Below, piece by piece: positions 18,705-27,904 of a stretch of DNA of 64,000 bases; the stretch's first letter is position 1, and each line of letters opens with the position of its first letter. Source of the DNA: Natronorubrum thiooxidans (GTDB lineage Archaea > Halobacteriota > Halobacteria > Halobacteriales > Natrialbaceae). Position numbers and translations under genes: made by a program. The stretch lies in NCBI RefSeq assembly GCF_900156475.1, contig NZ_FTNR01000003.1, forward strand, positions 186,001 to 250,000. The letters run 5' to 3'. The notes under the pieces were generated by a model. The model was not told the origin of the DNA. It made no database searches and worked only from the letters and a program-made list of their open reading frames with translations.

Positions 18705-19025
18705 TCTGGTCGAACACCTCCGGACGAGAATCCGTTCGATACAAAGTAGTTACGCGCCGACACGTAGTTAAATACGGTCATATGTGGATCCTCTACCCCG
18801 GACTCACAACTAGATACGGTTGAAGTATAGACTTGATTTCCACGACATGAGAATGGATGCGAACATATTCGTGTATATATAAAATAAAAAGAGACAGACG
18901 AGCCGCTCGATCCGACGGAGACGGTTGATAGTCTGAGACAGGAACGGTGTCTCAGATTGGTACCGAACCCGACAGCTCTCACACTGGTTTTCGAGCCGTT
19001 CGAGCGGACGGTTCCGCCGACAGTC
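18705..19025 (-). promoter_or_regulatory. Promoter region of the redox operon
   Basis: No gene is seen in these 321 bases. On the minus strand a TATTTAAC element (18766-18773) would place transcription start near 18743, giving a leader of about 40 nt that includes a GGAGGTG ribosome-binding site. A second AT-rich element at 18873-18890 reads as TATATATA or, for the regulator gene ending at 19026, as a T-rich terminator. The repeated words around 18757-18773 (GTAGTTACG and GTAGTTAAA) may be operator sites for the adjacent regulator. Confidence 0.5.
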
Positions 19026-19700
19026 TCAACTGCTCGCGAGTTGGTCTTCGAGTGACTCCTCGGAATCGAAATCCGGGAGATCATCGACGAACCGCTTGAT
19101 GATTCCCTCCTCGGCCCGGTGGAGTGTCTCGCTGCAGGTCGATTTCGCGATCCCCAGATGGTCTGCAAGCTCCGTCAACGAACAGCGCCGGGGTGTGTCG
19201 TAGTAGCCCGCTTCGACGGCGGCCACGACGACCTCGAGCTGTCGATCCGAGAGCAACTGACTCTCGTGGAGTCGCTCACGGACGTGTTCGATTCGGTAGC
19301 TAAGGCCGTATCGCTCGAACTGGTCGACGAGTTCGGCGAGGCGGTCCCGCGAGCCGGTGACCTCGATCGTCGCCTCGCCGTCGACGATCTCAACGGGGAG
19401 TTCGATTGGGATCCCCGACTCCCGTGCAGAGAACAACAACAGTGGGGCCGTCGTTTCGAAATGAACTGTCGCCTCGTTGTTGCTCGACTGGGCGAGCGTG
19501 ACCTCGAGAATCTGGGGATGGTCGCGCATGTCCGCGACCACGTCGGCGACTTCGGGGCCAGAGATTCGGACGAGCGCGAACCCGGTCTCGGAGCCGGGGA
19601 CGGCTGCAAGCACCCGAAAGGTCGTTGTCGGATACGCCGTCGACAGCTGCTGGATCCAGACCTGTTCGGGCATCGTGAGTGTGAGTGTCGCCTGAGCCAT
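19026..19700 (-). CDS. Bat/DmsR-type HTH-10 transcriptional regulator
   Basis: The 224-residue protein ends with a bacterio-opsin-activator helix-turn-helix domain: LSDRQLEVVVAAVEAGYYDTPRRCSLTELADHLGIAKSTCSETLHRAEE is diagnostic, split here into its parts DRQLEVVVAAVEAGYYDTPR and LTELADHLGIAKSTCSE. The N-terminal 150 residues form a small sensor-like module. In Halobacterium the related DmsR lies beside the DMSO/TMAO reductase operon. This gene lies directly upstream of the NrfD operon on the same strand, so it is the probable regulator of that operon in response to oxygen or electron acceptors. Confidence 0.88.
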   Translation of the reverse strand: MAQATLTLTMPEQVWIQQLSTAYPTTTFRVLAAVPGSETGFALVRISGPEVADVVADMRDHPQILEVTLAQSSNNEATVHFETTAPLLLFSARESGIPIELPVEIVDGEATIEVTGSRDRLAELVDQFERYGLSYRIEHVRERLHESQLLSDRQLEVVVAAVEAGYYDTPRRCSLTELADHLGIAKSTCSETLHRAEEGIIKRFVDDLPDFDSEESLEDQLASS

Positions 19701-19841
19701 ACGAACGGTTTCGTTCGATGGTATATACCCGTGCTGCCGAATAGAGTACCCTCAGTTCCCAGCTCCTGGGAAGCTTGACAACTCGAGACATTCGACTCCG
19801 TCCCACAGCCGTTTGTCGAACTGGACACGACAGCCAACAGA

Positions 19842-20756
19842 TCAGCTGGCAAGCGACAGCCAGTCACACAGTAGCTCGGACAACTGTGTCGGCCGCTCGT
19901 GTTGCACCCAATGGCTCGTCGCTGGGAGGAGTTCGAGACGGCTGATCGGACAGTGCTGGTCGCTGTCGACTGCCAGTTCGGTCGTCAGTGCCGTGTCATT
20001 CTCGCCCCAGACGATCATCGTGGGGGCGTCGACTTGTTCGCTCGGCAGTGGCTGCGGATACCGGGCCGCCGCGCGATACCAGTGTATCATACCCGTGAGT
20101 GCACCGTCTCGGTCCCAGGCAGCGCGATAGTGTTTTCGCTCCGATTCGGCGAACGTCTCCGGTGCGGCGGTCTCCCGAAGCGCCCGCTCGAGCAAGGAAA
20201 AGTCGTCGCGGCGACAGGCGAGTTCCGGGATCCACGGAAGCTGGAACACGAACACGTACCAGCTCCGGCGCAGCTGGTCTGGATTCGAACGGAGATGGTG
20301 GCGATAGACGCCCGGATGGGGCGCGTTGACGATTCCGAGTCGATCGACCACGGACGGGTACCGAAGTGCGAGCTCCCAGGCGACCATACCACCCCAGTCG
20401 TGGCCAACGATGTGAGCCTGATCGCGACCCTCGCTGGCGACGAGTGCGACGATGTCCCGCGAGCACTCACGGATTCGATATGCTCGGACTCCCGCCGGTT
20501 TATCGCTCAGATTGTACCCTCGCTGGTCGGGAACGAGGACCCGGTAGCCCGCGTCAACGAGCGGTTCGATCTGGTGTCGCCAGCCGTACCAGAACTCGGG
20601 AAAGCCATGGAGCAAGACGACCAGCGGATCGGCGTCATCTCCAGCTTCGACGACGTGGATCCGAACTCCATTGATACGTCTCACGGTGGATTCCGCCTCG
20701 ACCGTCGACAGCAGTGTCGCATCCGTCTCGAGGCACTCGGCCGAACGCGATTCCAT
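19842..20756 (-). CDS. Alpha/beta hydrolase, epoxide-hydrolase-like
   Basis: This protein of about 304 residues shows the epoxide hydrolase/haloalkane dehalogenase layout. The oxyanion-hole motif HGFPEFWYGWRHQ appears early. The nucleophile elbow is GHDWGG with Asp as nucleophile. A lid region follows, then an acid in WGENDTAL and the catalytic His in TSHWVQHE. These Asp-nucleophile enzymes open epoxides or remove halide from haloalkanes; the HGFPE motif fits epoxide hydrolases better. The ATG at 20756 was preferred to an upstream one at 20816 because the intervening residues look non-conserved. It stands alone with no obvious partner. Confidence 0.82.
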   Translation of the reverse strand: MESRSAECLETDATLLSTVEAESTVRRINGVRIHVVEAGDDADPLVVLLHGFPEFWYGWRHQIEPLVDAGYRVLVPDQRGYNLSDKPAGVRAYRIRECSRDIVALVASEGRDQAHIVGHDWGGMVAWELALRYPSVVDRLGIVNAPHPGVYRHHLRSNPDQLRRSWYVFVFQLPWIPELACRRDDFSLLERALRETAAPETFAESERKHYRAAWDRDGALTGMIHWYRAAARYPQPLPSEQVDAPTMIVWGENDTALTTELAVDSDQHCPISRLELLPATSHWVQHERPTQLSELLCDWLSLAS

Positions 20757-21045
20757 ATCTTGTGTGGCGACGGTGGGCGTAATACCGGTTGGGGTCAGGT
20801 CCAGACACGGAGACAATCACTCGAGCAGAAATGGAGGTCGATCTGCGTGTCGGGCTCGTTCGAGACGTGGGTCGTCAGCGTGTAGGCAACCTCTGCCGAG
20901 TCACAGTTGTCACAGCGCATACGAGACCGATCATGAGCGGTGATATTCAGTATGCTGTGAGTATCATCGTCTGGAGACAGGTAACCACAGCATACCGCGA
21001 GTCAAAAACACGTTGCCGACGCGCGTCGGCACCGAGCTGACCCGG

Positions 21046-22023
21046 TCAGGCCGGGGCGTCGTCTTCGGCCTCGAGCAACTCGTGATACCGGTTGCGGATG
21101 GTGACTTCGGAGATGCTGGCGACGTCGCTGACGTCGTTCTGGGTGACTTTCTCGTTGGTCAGCAAGGCGGCGGCGTAGACGGCGGCGGCGGCGAGGCCGA
21201 CCGGTGACTTGCCGCTGTGAATCCCGGTTTCCTTGGCCGTCGCCAGGAGGCTGCGAGCGCGGCGTTCGGTCTCGTCCGAGAGGTCGAGGTCGCTGGCGAA
21301 TCGTGGCACGTAGCTTTCGGGATCGGCCGGCTGGACCTCGAGGCCGAGTTCCCGGATGACATAGCGGTAGGTGCGGGCGATCTCGTCTTTCTCGACGCGG
21401 CTGACAGCCGCGATCTCGTCTAAGCTGCGTGGTGTGCCGGCCTGCCGGGCGGCGGCGTACAGCGAGGCCGTGGCGACGCCTTCGATCGATCGACCCGGCA
21501 GCAGATCCTCCTCGAGGGCGCGCCGATAGATGACCGAGGCCGTTTCGCGGACGTTTTTGGGGAGACCAAGCGCCGACGCCATGCGGTCGATCTCGCCGAG
21601 TGCCTGTTTGAGGTTGCGCTCTTTGGAGTCGCGAGTCCGGAACCGTTCGTTCCACGTCCGGAGTCGCTGCATCTTCTGGCGCTGGCGGTTCGAGAGGGAT
21701 TTCCCGTAGGCGTCTTTGTTCTGCCAGCCGATGTTCGTCGAGAGCCCCTGATCGTGCATCATGTTCGTCGTCGGAGCACCGACGCGGGATTTCTCGTCTT
21801 TCTCGCTGGCGTCGAACGCACGCCATTCGGGACCGCGATCGATCTCACCTTCCTCGACGACGAGTCCACAGTCGTCACAGACGGTTTCGGCGTGTTCGGC
21901 ATCGGAGACGAGCCGGCCGCCACACTCCGGACACTGCTCGCGTTCTGGCGTTCGCTCACGCGACTCAGTCGACTCACGCTGGCTTCGCTCACCGCTCCGC
22001 GTTCGAATCGTGGTATCTGTCAT
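21046..22023 (-). CDS. tfb: Transcription initiation factor IIB (TFB)
   Basis: The 325-residue product has an N-terminal zinc ribbon (CPECGG ... CDDCG), the B-finger/linker GPEWRAFDASEKDEKSRVGAP, and two cyclin-fold repeats with the characteristic GLPKNVRETASVIYRRALEEDLLPGRS and TGIHSGKSPVGLAAAAVYAAALL. It recruits RNA polymerase to TBP-bound promoters and recognises the BRE. Haloarchaea have several TFB paralogues used for different regulons; which one this is cannot be settled here. It is transcribed divergently from gatC. Confidence 0.96.
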   Translation of the reverse strand: MTDTTIRTRSGERSQRESTESRERTPEREQCPECGGRLVSDAEHAETVCDDCGLVVEEGEIDRGPEWRAFDASEKDEKSRVGAPTTNMMHDQGLSTNIGWQNKDAYGKSLSNRQRQKMQRLRTWNERFRTRDSKERNLKQALGEIDRMASALGLPKNVRETASVIYRRALEEDLLPGRSIEGVATASLYAAARQAGTPRSLDEIAAVSRVEKDEIARTYRYVIRELGLEVQPADPESYVPRFASDLDLSDETERRARSLLATAKETGIHSGKSPVGLAAAAVYAAALLTNEKVTQNDVSDVASISEVTIRNRYHELLEAEDDAPA

Positions 22024-22199
22024 TGTGTTGGGTCACAACGATCGCTGGAAAACGCTCTATCGTGGACGGTATCATAGTCTCGCCGTCACTTAAATTCTTC
22101 GATAGTATCGGGAGACGAACGGGCCGCTACGGCCCGCTGCCCTCGGTCGAACGTTTCGCTATCGAAACCCTTACTCCCTACTGGCAAGTGCGAGCAAGC

Positions 22200-22478
22200 A
22201 TGAGCGACGACGCCGTCAGTCCCAAGGAGGTCCGCCACGTCGCGGAACTGGCTCGCGTCGGCCTCGACGACGACGAGGTCGACCAGTTCACGCGACAGTT
22301 TGCGGACATCCTCGAGTATTTCGAGACGCTGGACGAGGTGCCAGAGGTCGACCGCGAGGCCGACTTGACGAATGTGATGCGACCCGACGAGGTCCACGGC
22401 TCGCTCGAGCGCGAGGCGGCCCTCGAGAACGCTTCTGAAACCGAAGACGGCTACTTCAAAGGCCCGAACGTATCCTGA
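22200..22478 (+). CDS. gatC: Aspartyl/glutamyl-tRNA amidotransferase subunit C
   Basis: The 92-residue protein has the GatC pattern: VRHVAELARVGLDDDEVDQFTRQFADILEYFETLDEVPEVD, then NVMRPDEV and the closing FKGPNV. GatC is the small stabilising subunit of the GatCAB enzyme that converts Glu-tRNA(Gln) or Asp-tRNA(Asn) to the amidated form. The gene is 2 bases upstream of gatA, so they are co-transcribed; gatB is not in the window. A CTTACT element about 29 bases upstream supports the ATG chosen. Confidence 0.95.
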   Translation: MSDDAVSPKEVRHVAELARVGLDDDEVDQFTRQFADILEYFETLDEVPEVDREADLTNVMRPDEVHGSLEREAALENASETEDGYFKGPNVS

Positions 22479-22480
22479 TC

Positions 22481-23749
22481 ATGTCGGATAAGATCTTTAT
22501 TACCGAGGAGACGATCGACGGCGCAGAGAGCGGTCCGCTCGCGGACACGACCGTCGCGGTCAAAGACAACATCTCGACCGAAGGCGTCCGGACGACCTGT
22601 GGCTCGCGGATGCTCGAGGAGTACGTTCCACCGTACGACGCGACGGTCGTCTCGCGGCTCAAGGAGGCTGGCGCAACCATCGTCGGCAAGGCGAACATGG
22701 ACGAGTTCGGGATGGGGACGACGACCGAAACCTCACATTTCGGGCCGACGGATAACCCGGCTGCACCGGGCCACGTCCCCGGCGGCTCGTCGGGTGGCTC
22801 GGCCGCCGCCGTCGCTGCGGGCGAGGCCGACGTCGCGCTCGGCTCCGATACGGGCGGGTCGGTCCGCTGTCCCGCCGCGTTCTGTGGAGTCGTCGGAATC
22901 AAGCCCACCTACGGACTGGTCTCGCGCTACGGGCTCGTCGCCTACGCCAACAGCTTGGAACAGATCGGTCCATTCGGCCGATCCGTCGAAGATGCCGCCC
23001 GACTCCTCGACGTCATCGCTGGCAGCGACGACCGGGACGCGACCACTCGAAGCGAAGGTGATGACTCGAGCTACGCCGACGCCGCCACTGGCGACGTCGA
23101 TGGGCTCCAGATCGGCGTCCCCACGGAACTGCTCGAGGGCGCCGACGAGGGCGTCGTCGAGACGTTCTGGGACGCCATCGCCGACCTCGAGGCACAGGGC
23201 GCGGAATACCACGAAGTCTCGCTGCCCTCCGTCGAACACGCCGTCGAAGCCTACTACGTGATCGCGATGTCGGAGGCCTCGTCGAACCTCGCGCGGTTCG
23301 ATGGCGTTCGCTACGGTCACGACGCCGACGCTGAGGGCAACTGGAACGAGACCTTCGCCCAGACCCGCGAGGACGGGTTCGGCGACGAGGTCAAACGCCG
23401 CATTCTGCTTGGCACCTACGCGCTCTCGGCTGGCTACCACGACAAGTACTACAAGAAGGCCCAGGACGCTCGCGCGTGGGTCAAACAGGACTTCGACGAG
23501 GCGCTCGACGAGGCCGACGTGCTCGCCTCGCCGACGATGCCGATCCCACCGTTCGAACTCGGCGAGAGCCTCGACGATCCGCTCCAGATGTATCTCGCCG
23601 ACGCGAACACCGTCCCCGTCAACCTCGCCGACCTGCCCGCAATCTCGGTACCCGCCGGCGAGACCGACGGCCTCCCCGTTGGCCTCCAACTCGTCGGCCC
23701 GGCGTTTGGCGAAGAGCGCCTGATCCGTACCGCGAGCGCACTCGAGTAA
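22481..23749 (+). CDS. gatA: Aspartyl/glutamyl-tRNA amidotransferase subunit A
   Basis: This amidase-signature protein (422 residues) has the full catalytic triad: Lys28 in AVKDN, the cis-Ser in GGSSGGSAAAVAAG, and the nucleophile Ser in DTGGSVRCPAAFCGVVGIKPTYG. GatA releases ammonia from glutamine and passes it to GatB for tRNA-bound Glu or Asp amidation. It directly follows gatC. The protein is somewhat shorter than bacterial GatA (about 480 residues), as expected for haloarchaeal versions. Confidence 0.96.
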   Translation: MSDKIFITEETIDGAESGPLADTTVAVKDNISTEGVRTTCGSRMLEEYVPPYDATVVSRLKEAGATIVGKANMDEFGMGTTTETSHFGPTDNPAAPGHVPGGSSGGSAAAVAAGEADVALGSDTGGSVRCPAAFCGVVGIKPTYGLVSRYGLVAYANSLEQIGPFGRSVEDAARLLDVIAGSDDRDATTRSEGDDSSYADAATGDVDGLQIGVPTELLEGADEGVVETFWDAIADLEAQGAEYHEVSLPSVEHAVEAYYVIAMSEASSNLARFDGVRYGHDADAEGNWNETFAQTREDGFGDEVKRRILLGTYALSAGYHDKYYKKAQDARAWVKQDFDEALDEADVLASPTMPIPPFELGESLDDPLQMYLADANTVPVNLADLPAISVPAGETDGLPVGLQLVGPAFGEERLIRTASALE

Positions 23750-23756
23750 CGCGACC

Positions 23757-23772
23757 GAGCCGCGGCTCTTTT
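23757..23772 (+). terminator. Palindrome plus T-run after gatA
   Basis: Seven bases after the gatA stop, the perfect palindrome GAGCCGCGGCTC (23757-23768) is followed by TTTT. It is a plausible terminator for the gatCA transcript. Confidence 0.4.
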
Positions 23773-23858
23773 GCGACTGCTCTCGAAGGTCTCATCGAGA
23801 AAGCCGTCGGCAAACGTCGTGTCGGCCGAATCCGTCGAAAAACGTCTCGTCAGTTGAA

Positions 23859-24218
23859 TTACTGTTCGTACGCGAGATTCATGATCCACTGCGAGAAGGC
23901 GTCGCTGTTGGGATCGACTTCTTCTTCGCCGATAAACGGCGAGAGCATATCGCCAGCCATCAGCAGGGTAAAGTCAAGATCGCGTGCGGTCGGCGTGATG
24001 TGGTAGGTGTTGTGGCCGTCGTACACCGTCTCCTCTCGATTGACCAGTTCCTTCTCGACGAGCGACTCGACGATCCGGCTGCCCTTTCGCGAGGAGACGT
24101 CCAGTTCCTTCCAGAAGTCGCTCTGGTGAATGCCACCGGTCTGGCGAACGAGTTCGAGTCCGGCCCGTTCATCTTCGGAGAGTTCGGCTTCGATCGCGGA
24201 AACGCTCACGGTGACCAC
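23859..24218 (-). CDS. Winged-helix DNA-binding protein
   Basis: The 119-residue protein contains a winged helix: LSEDERAGLELVRQTGGIHQSDFWKELDVSSRKGSRIVESLVEKELVNREE, with a wing leading to YDGHNTYHITPT. It resembles MarR-like one-domain haloarchaeal regulators. The C-terminal part (FTLLMAGDMLSPFIGEEEVDPNSD, then an AFSQWIMNLAYEQ tail) is conserved-looking and may serve dimerisation. The start is a GTG; an in-frame GTG nine bases later (MSVSAIE) is an equally good choice. No effector domain is visible. It converges on gatA, and its targets are unknown. Confidence 0.72.
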   Translation of the reverse strand: MVTVSVSAIEAELSEDERAGLELVRQTGGIHQSDFWKELDVSSRKGSRIVESLVEKELVNREETVYDGHNTYHITPTARDLDFTLLMAGDMLSPFIGEEEVDPNSDAFSQWIMNLAYEQ

Positions 24219-24281
24219 CTCTCCGTACTCGTCGCTACAGGCAGGAGTGCGTCCATGTACGTACGAGGCACATCGAGGCGC

Positions 24282-25079
24282 TTAAATGTGCCCTTCGACG
24301 TCGCAATCTGCCTCGACCGCGGACGGACTCGTGTCCGTCTTCGATTCGAGGGCGACGGGTTCGTACGCCGTCTCACAGGGTGGGCCCGGCGCGAACGCAT
24401 ACTGCGTCGTCTCGGGGCCGAGGGCGATCAGCGACGACGATTTCGTGCCGAATCCGTTGCGGTGGAGACAGACGCCGTACTCGTGATCGCCGAGGACGTC
24501 GCCGGCGCGCTCGAGCCACGTCGAGACTGACTCGCCGTCCTCGACCGCCAGCGTCTCACGGACCGCGAGGGCGTTATCGGCCTGTTCGCGAGCAACAACG
24601 AGGTGATCCGACGGGAGCTGGACGGTGTCGTTGACTGCGGCATTAACAATGACCTGCACACCGGGTTCGAAGTCGATGCGTGAGAGAGTGCCGTTCCACT
24701 GGTAGCAGTAGGCAGCCGACTCGTCGGCGACGACGAGATTGAACGCGTCGTACTCGTCCGTCTCGGTTGCCGCCTCGATCGTTTCGGCCGCTGCCGCCGC
24801 GGACTCGGCAGCGAGCACGTCGGCGACGAGCAGGCCACGCGATCGCTCGGCGGCGAGGTCGGCGTCGGTCCACTTGTTCGTAATGCCAGCGAAGACGCCG
24901 TGTTCGTTGTAACCGATCCACGTGCCGCCGGCTTCGGCGTCTCTGGGAGCGACGATCAACGGCTCCTCACGGTAGACGCCGGGAGAAACCGACTCGCGCT
25001 CGAGGGCCTCGTCTCGGTTGGCGGCGACTGCCACTGGCGCGTCGTCGAAAACCTGCCAGGCGAGGGTCAGTGTACACAC
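24282..25079 (-). CDS. NRDE-family protein (TANGO2-like)
   Basis: The 265-residue protein starts with (M)CTLTLAWQVFDDAPVAVAANRDE, which contains the NRDE signature, and continues with PRDAEAGGTWIGYNEHGVFAGITN, also typical. A Cys at position 2 in this family looks like an N-terminal nucleophile. I chose the GTG at 25079 to place Cys at residue 2, as in homologues; an upstream ATG at 25100 is possible. The human relative TANGO2 has been linked to haem and lipid handling, but prokaryotic roles are not established. It follows menE by about 140 bases on the same strand. Confidence 0.85.
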   Translation of the reverse strand: MCTLTLAWQVFDDAPVAVAANRDEALERESVSPGVYREEPLIVAPRDAEAGGTWIGYNEHGVFAGITNKWTDADLAAERSRGLLVADVLAAESAAAAAETIEAATETDEYDAFNLVVADESAAYCYQWNGTLSRIDFEPGVQVIVNAAVNDTVQLPSDHLVVAREQADNALAVRETLAVEDGESVSTWLERAGDVLGDHEYGVCLHRNGFGTKSSSLIALGPETTQYAFAPGPPCETAYEPVALESKTDTSPSAVEADCDVEGHI

Positions 25080-25217
25080 AGCCGAAAGAACGAACGCCAT
25101 CGACTTATACTGTCGGACAGTGGCCGCTGACGGCTCAGACGCACTGCTGTCGGTCAGTGTCGGCTCCCCCGCGACCCACCCTTCGAGACCACCGGGAGAT
25201 CGGGACAACAGACCCGA

Positions 25218-26804
25218 TCACACGTCGGTCCCCGCCTCACGCAGACGATCACGAACCGCCTCACGATCAACGGTTCCCGACGCGGTTCGGGGCAGGGTAT
25301 CGACAACACCGATCGTCTTCGGCCGTTTGAAGCCGGCCAGTCGCGTCTCGCAGTGCTCGAGAACCGACTCGAGGTCGAGTTCGGCGTCCCCATCGCGGCC
25401 GTCGCCGTCGGCGGGGACGACGAGCGCCCCGACGCGTTCGCCCCACTCCGAATCGTCGAGGCCGACGACGGCGGCGTCCTCGACGGCCGGATGGGAACGA
25501 ACCGTCTCGAGTACCTCGCCGGGATCGACGTTCTCGCCGCCGGTGACGATCCGGTCGCTCCGGCGGTTGAGCACCCAGAGTCGCCCGTCTTCGTCCTCGT
25601 AGCCGACGTCGCCAGTGTGGAGCCCGTACGCGCCGACTGCGGCGTCCGTTTGCGCGGCCTCGAGATAGCCCGGCGTCACCGTCGGCCCGGAAACGACGAG
25701 TTCGCCCGCCTCGCCGGCCGGAACCGGCTCGCCCGCGTCGTCGACGACCGTCACGTCGGTAAATAACAGCGGTTGGCCGACCGTCCCCTCGTGGCTCGCC
25801 GCCTCCGCAGGTGTCGCCGTCGCGATCTGGGAGGCCGTCTCGGTCATCCCGTAGGTCGGGTGTGTCGGCACGCCGGCCGCCTGGCAGCGCTCGAGCAGGT
25901 CGCTCGAGGCCGGCGCGCCGCCGAGGAGGACGAATCGCAACGAATCAGTTGGCTCCCAGCCCGCATCGAGCAGCCGTTTGCACATCGTCGGCACTAGCGA
26001 GACACCCGTGATGTCATACTCCTCGAGGATGCGAGCGGTCCCGTGGCGGTCGAACGAGCGCTGGACGACGACCGTCGTGCCGTAGAGTGCCGACCGCAGG
26101 ACGGGGGCCAGCCCACCCATGTGGTACATCGGGAGACAACACAGCCAGCGGTCGCCCGGATCGACGCCCAGTCGGAACGCCGACGCGGTCGCGCTCGCGA
26201 CGAGATTGCCGACGGTCAGTCGGACGGCTTTGGGCTCGCCAGCGGTGCCCGACGTGAACATGATCATCAACGGATCGTCGCGCTCGAGCGAGACGGGGTC
26301 GACCGTCGGCGTGGCGTCCGGATCGCCAGCCTCGACGCTCGCGAACAACCGTCGTGCCCGTCCATCGGCTGACTCGTCGACGGTCAGAACGGCAGGCGAC
26401 TCGGTCGCCGCGCCGGAGTCGAGCGCATCGGCGACCTCGAGCGCCGTCGACTCGGTGTCGGCCTCACAGACGACGGCTGCGGGGGCCGTTCGGTCGACTT
26501 TCCCGGCGAGTTCGGCGACCGTTTCGCGGACGTTCAGCGGAACGATCGTGACCCCCGTCCGCATCGCGGCGAAAAAGACGGTGACGAACGCGGGTCTGGT
26601 GTCCATGAGCACGCCGAGTCGCGGCCGGTCGGAATCCGTCTCGAGGCCGGCGAGCGAAGCAGCGACCTGATCGACCCGACGATCCAGTTCTCGGTAGGTC
26701 CACGTCGTTCCCGTCTCGTCGTCGATCAGCGCCGTCCGTTGTGGGGTCGCGGCCACCCGATGGGAGAGCAGATCGCGAGTCGGCCAGTCGACCGGTTCGC
26801 CCAT
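25218..26804 (-). CDS. menE: 2-succinylbenzoate-CoA ligase
   Basis: This 528-residue acyl-CoA synthetase has the AMP-binding motif FTSGTAGEPKAV, the PTYGMTETASQI motif, and HTGDVGYEDEDGRLWVLNRRSDRIVTGGE near the C-terminus (read as separate blocks). It forms o-succinylbenzoyl-CoA in menaquinone synthesis. The assignment to MenE rather than another acyl-CoA ligase rests on its position directly after menA and menC: its ATG shares one base with the menC stop. The frame extends far upstream to 27038, but that part is antisense-like and overlaps menC. Confidence 0.9.
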   Translation of the reverse strand: MGEPVDWPTRDLLSHRVAATPQRTALIDDETGTTWTYRELDRRVDQVAASLAGLETDSDRPRLGVLMDTRPAFVTVFFAAMRTGVTIVPLNVRETVAELAGKVDRTAPAAVVCEADTESTALEVADALDSGAATESPAVLTVDESADGRARRLFASVEAGDPDATPTVDPVSLERDDPLMIMFTSGTAGEPKAVRLTVGNLVASATASAFRLGVDPGDRWLCCLPMYHMGGLAPVLRSALYGTTVVVQRSFDRHGTARILEEYDITGVSLVPTMCKRLLDAGWEPTDSLRFVLLGGAPASSDLLERCQAAGVPTHPTYGMTETASQIATATPAEAASHEGTVGQPLLFTDVTVVDDAGEPVPAGEAGELVVSGPTVTPGYLEAAQTDAAVGAYGLHTGDVGYEDEDGRLWVLNRRSDRIVTGGENVDPGEVLETVRSHPAVEDAAVVGLDDSEWGERVGALVVPADGDGRDGDAELDLESVLEHCETRLAGFKRPKTIGVVDTLPRTASGTVDREAVRDRLREAGTDV

Positions 26805-27904
26805 CACTCGGCCCACACCCCCTCGACGCCGAGGCCCTTCGCCTGCGGGACGACCGCCAATCCTTTCTCGAGTAAGACGGGATCGCGACCCAGATCGTCG
26901 GCGAGCAACGAGGCCGTGGCCAGCCCGCAGGCCGGCACGTTCGGGATCGACGCGGCGAGATGGACCGCGCCCGTTCTGGCGACGACGCCGTCGATCGTCG
27001 TCGTCACGATCGGCGTGATCTCGAGTTCCTGGACCCACGCGGCGATCTGTCGAGCGATATCGATCCCGCCGAGCGCCATGGGTTTGAGAACGAGCACGTC
27101 GGCTGCGCCCGCCTCACAGATCGCGTCGACGCCGTGTTCGAGCAGCCCTTCGTCGATGGCGATCGCGACCCCTTCGCCGGGTTCGAACTCCCGGAGCGCG
27201 GCATGGCCCTCGAGTGCGCCCGCCGGCAGCGGTTGCTCGAGGATCGAGACGTCGAGGTCGGCGAAGGCCGCGAGCGCCGTTTTCGCCTCGGTGTAGGTCC
27301 AGGCCTCGTTCGCATCGACCCGCAGTTCGACGTCGGGGCCGACGGCCGTGCGAGTCCGCTGGAGCCGTTCGATATCCGTCTCGACGTCTCGAGCGCCGAC
27401 CTTTATTTTACAACAGTCGAAACCGCGGTCGACGGCCTCGCTGACCGCTCGAGCGGTCTCGTCGGGCGTGCCGTCACCGATCGTCGCGTTGACCGGCACC
27501 CGGCCGACCATCGGGCCCCTCCCGATGTGTCGATACAGCGGCGTCGCCTCCCGGCTGGCTCGAAGATCCGCGAGCGCGAGCGTGACTGCGTGTCTGGCCG
27601 CCACCTGTTCCTCGACGGCCTCGAGCGCCGCAGTTGGCCCATTTTCGATCGCGACGCTTGCGCGCTCGAGAGCGGCCTCACAGTCCGCGATCGACTCCGT
27701 CCAGCCCGCAAGGGGCGTGGCTTCGCCGTAGCCGACTGCCTGCTCGTCTTCGTTGGCAGTCGACGCGACGATTCGGACGAGAAAGCCATCACGCGAATCG
27801 ATCGTTCCGGCGGCCGTCTCGAGTGGACTCGCAAGTTCGAGCGAAAACGACTGGTACTCGAGTTTGCAGTCGAGTTCGCGATTGACGTCGACTCTGTCAG
27901 TCAT
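26804..27904 (-). CDS. menC: o-Succinylbenzoate synthase
   Basis: The 366-residue protein is an enolase-superfamily enzyme. Metal and acid-base residues are visible: KIKVG (Lys base), RVDANEAW (metal Asp), LEQPL (metal Glu), AIDEGL (metal Asp) and LKPMALGGI (second Lys). MenC dehydrates SHCHC to o-succinylbenzoate. Other muconate-cycloisomerase-like activities are excluded mainly by context, since menA and menE overlap it on both sides. The menA stop overlaps its start by four bases (ATGA). Confidence 0.92.
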   Translation of the reverse strand: MTDRVDVNRELDCKLEYQSFSLELASPLETAAGTIDSRDGFLVRIVASTANEDEQAVGYGEATPLAGWTESIADCEAALERASVAIENGPTAALEAVEEQVAARHAVTLALADLRASREATPLYRHIGRGPMVGRVPVNATIGDGTPDETARAVSEAVDRGFDCCKIKVGARDVETDIERLQRTRTAVGPDVELRVDANEAWTYTEAKTALAAFADLDVSILEQPLPAGALEGHAALREFEPGEGVAIAIDEGLLEHGVDAICEAGAADVLVLKPMALGGIDIARQIAAWVQELEITPIVTTTIDGVVARTGAVHLAASIPNVPACGLATASLLADDLGRDPVLLEKGLAVVPQAKGLGVEGVWAE

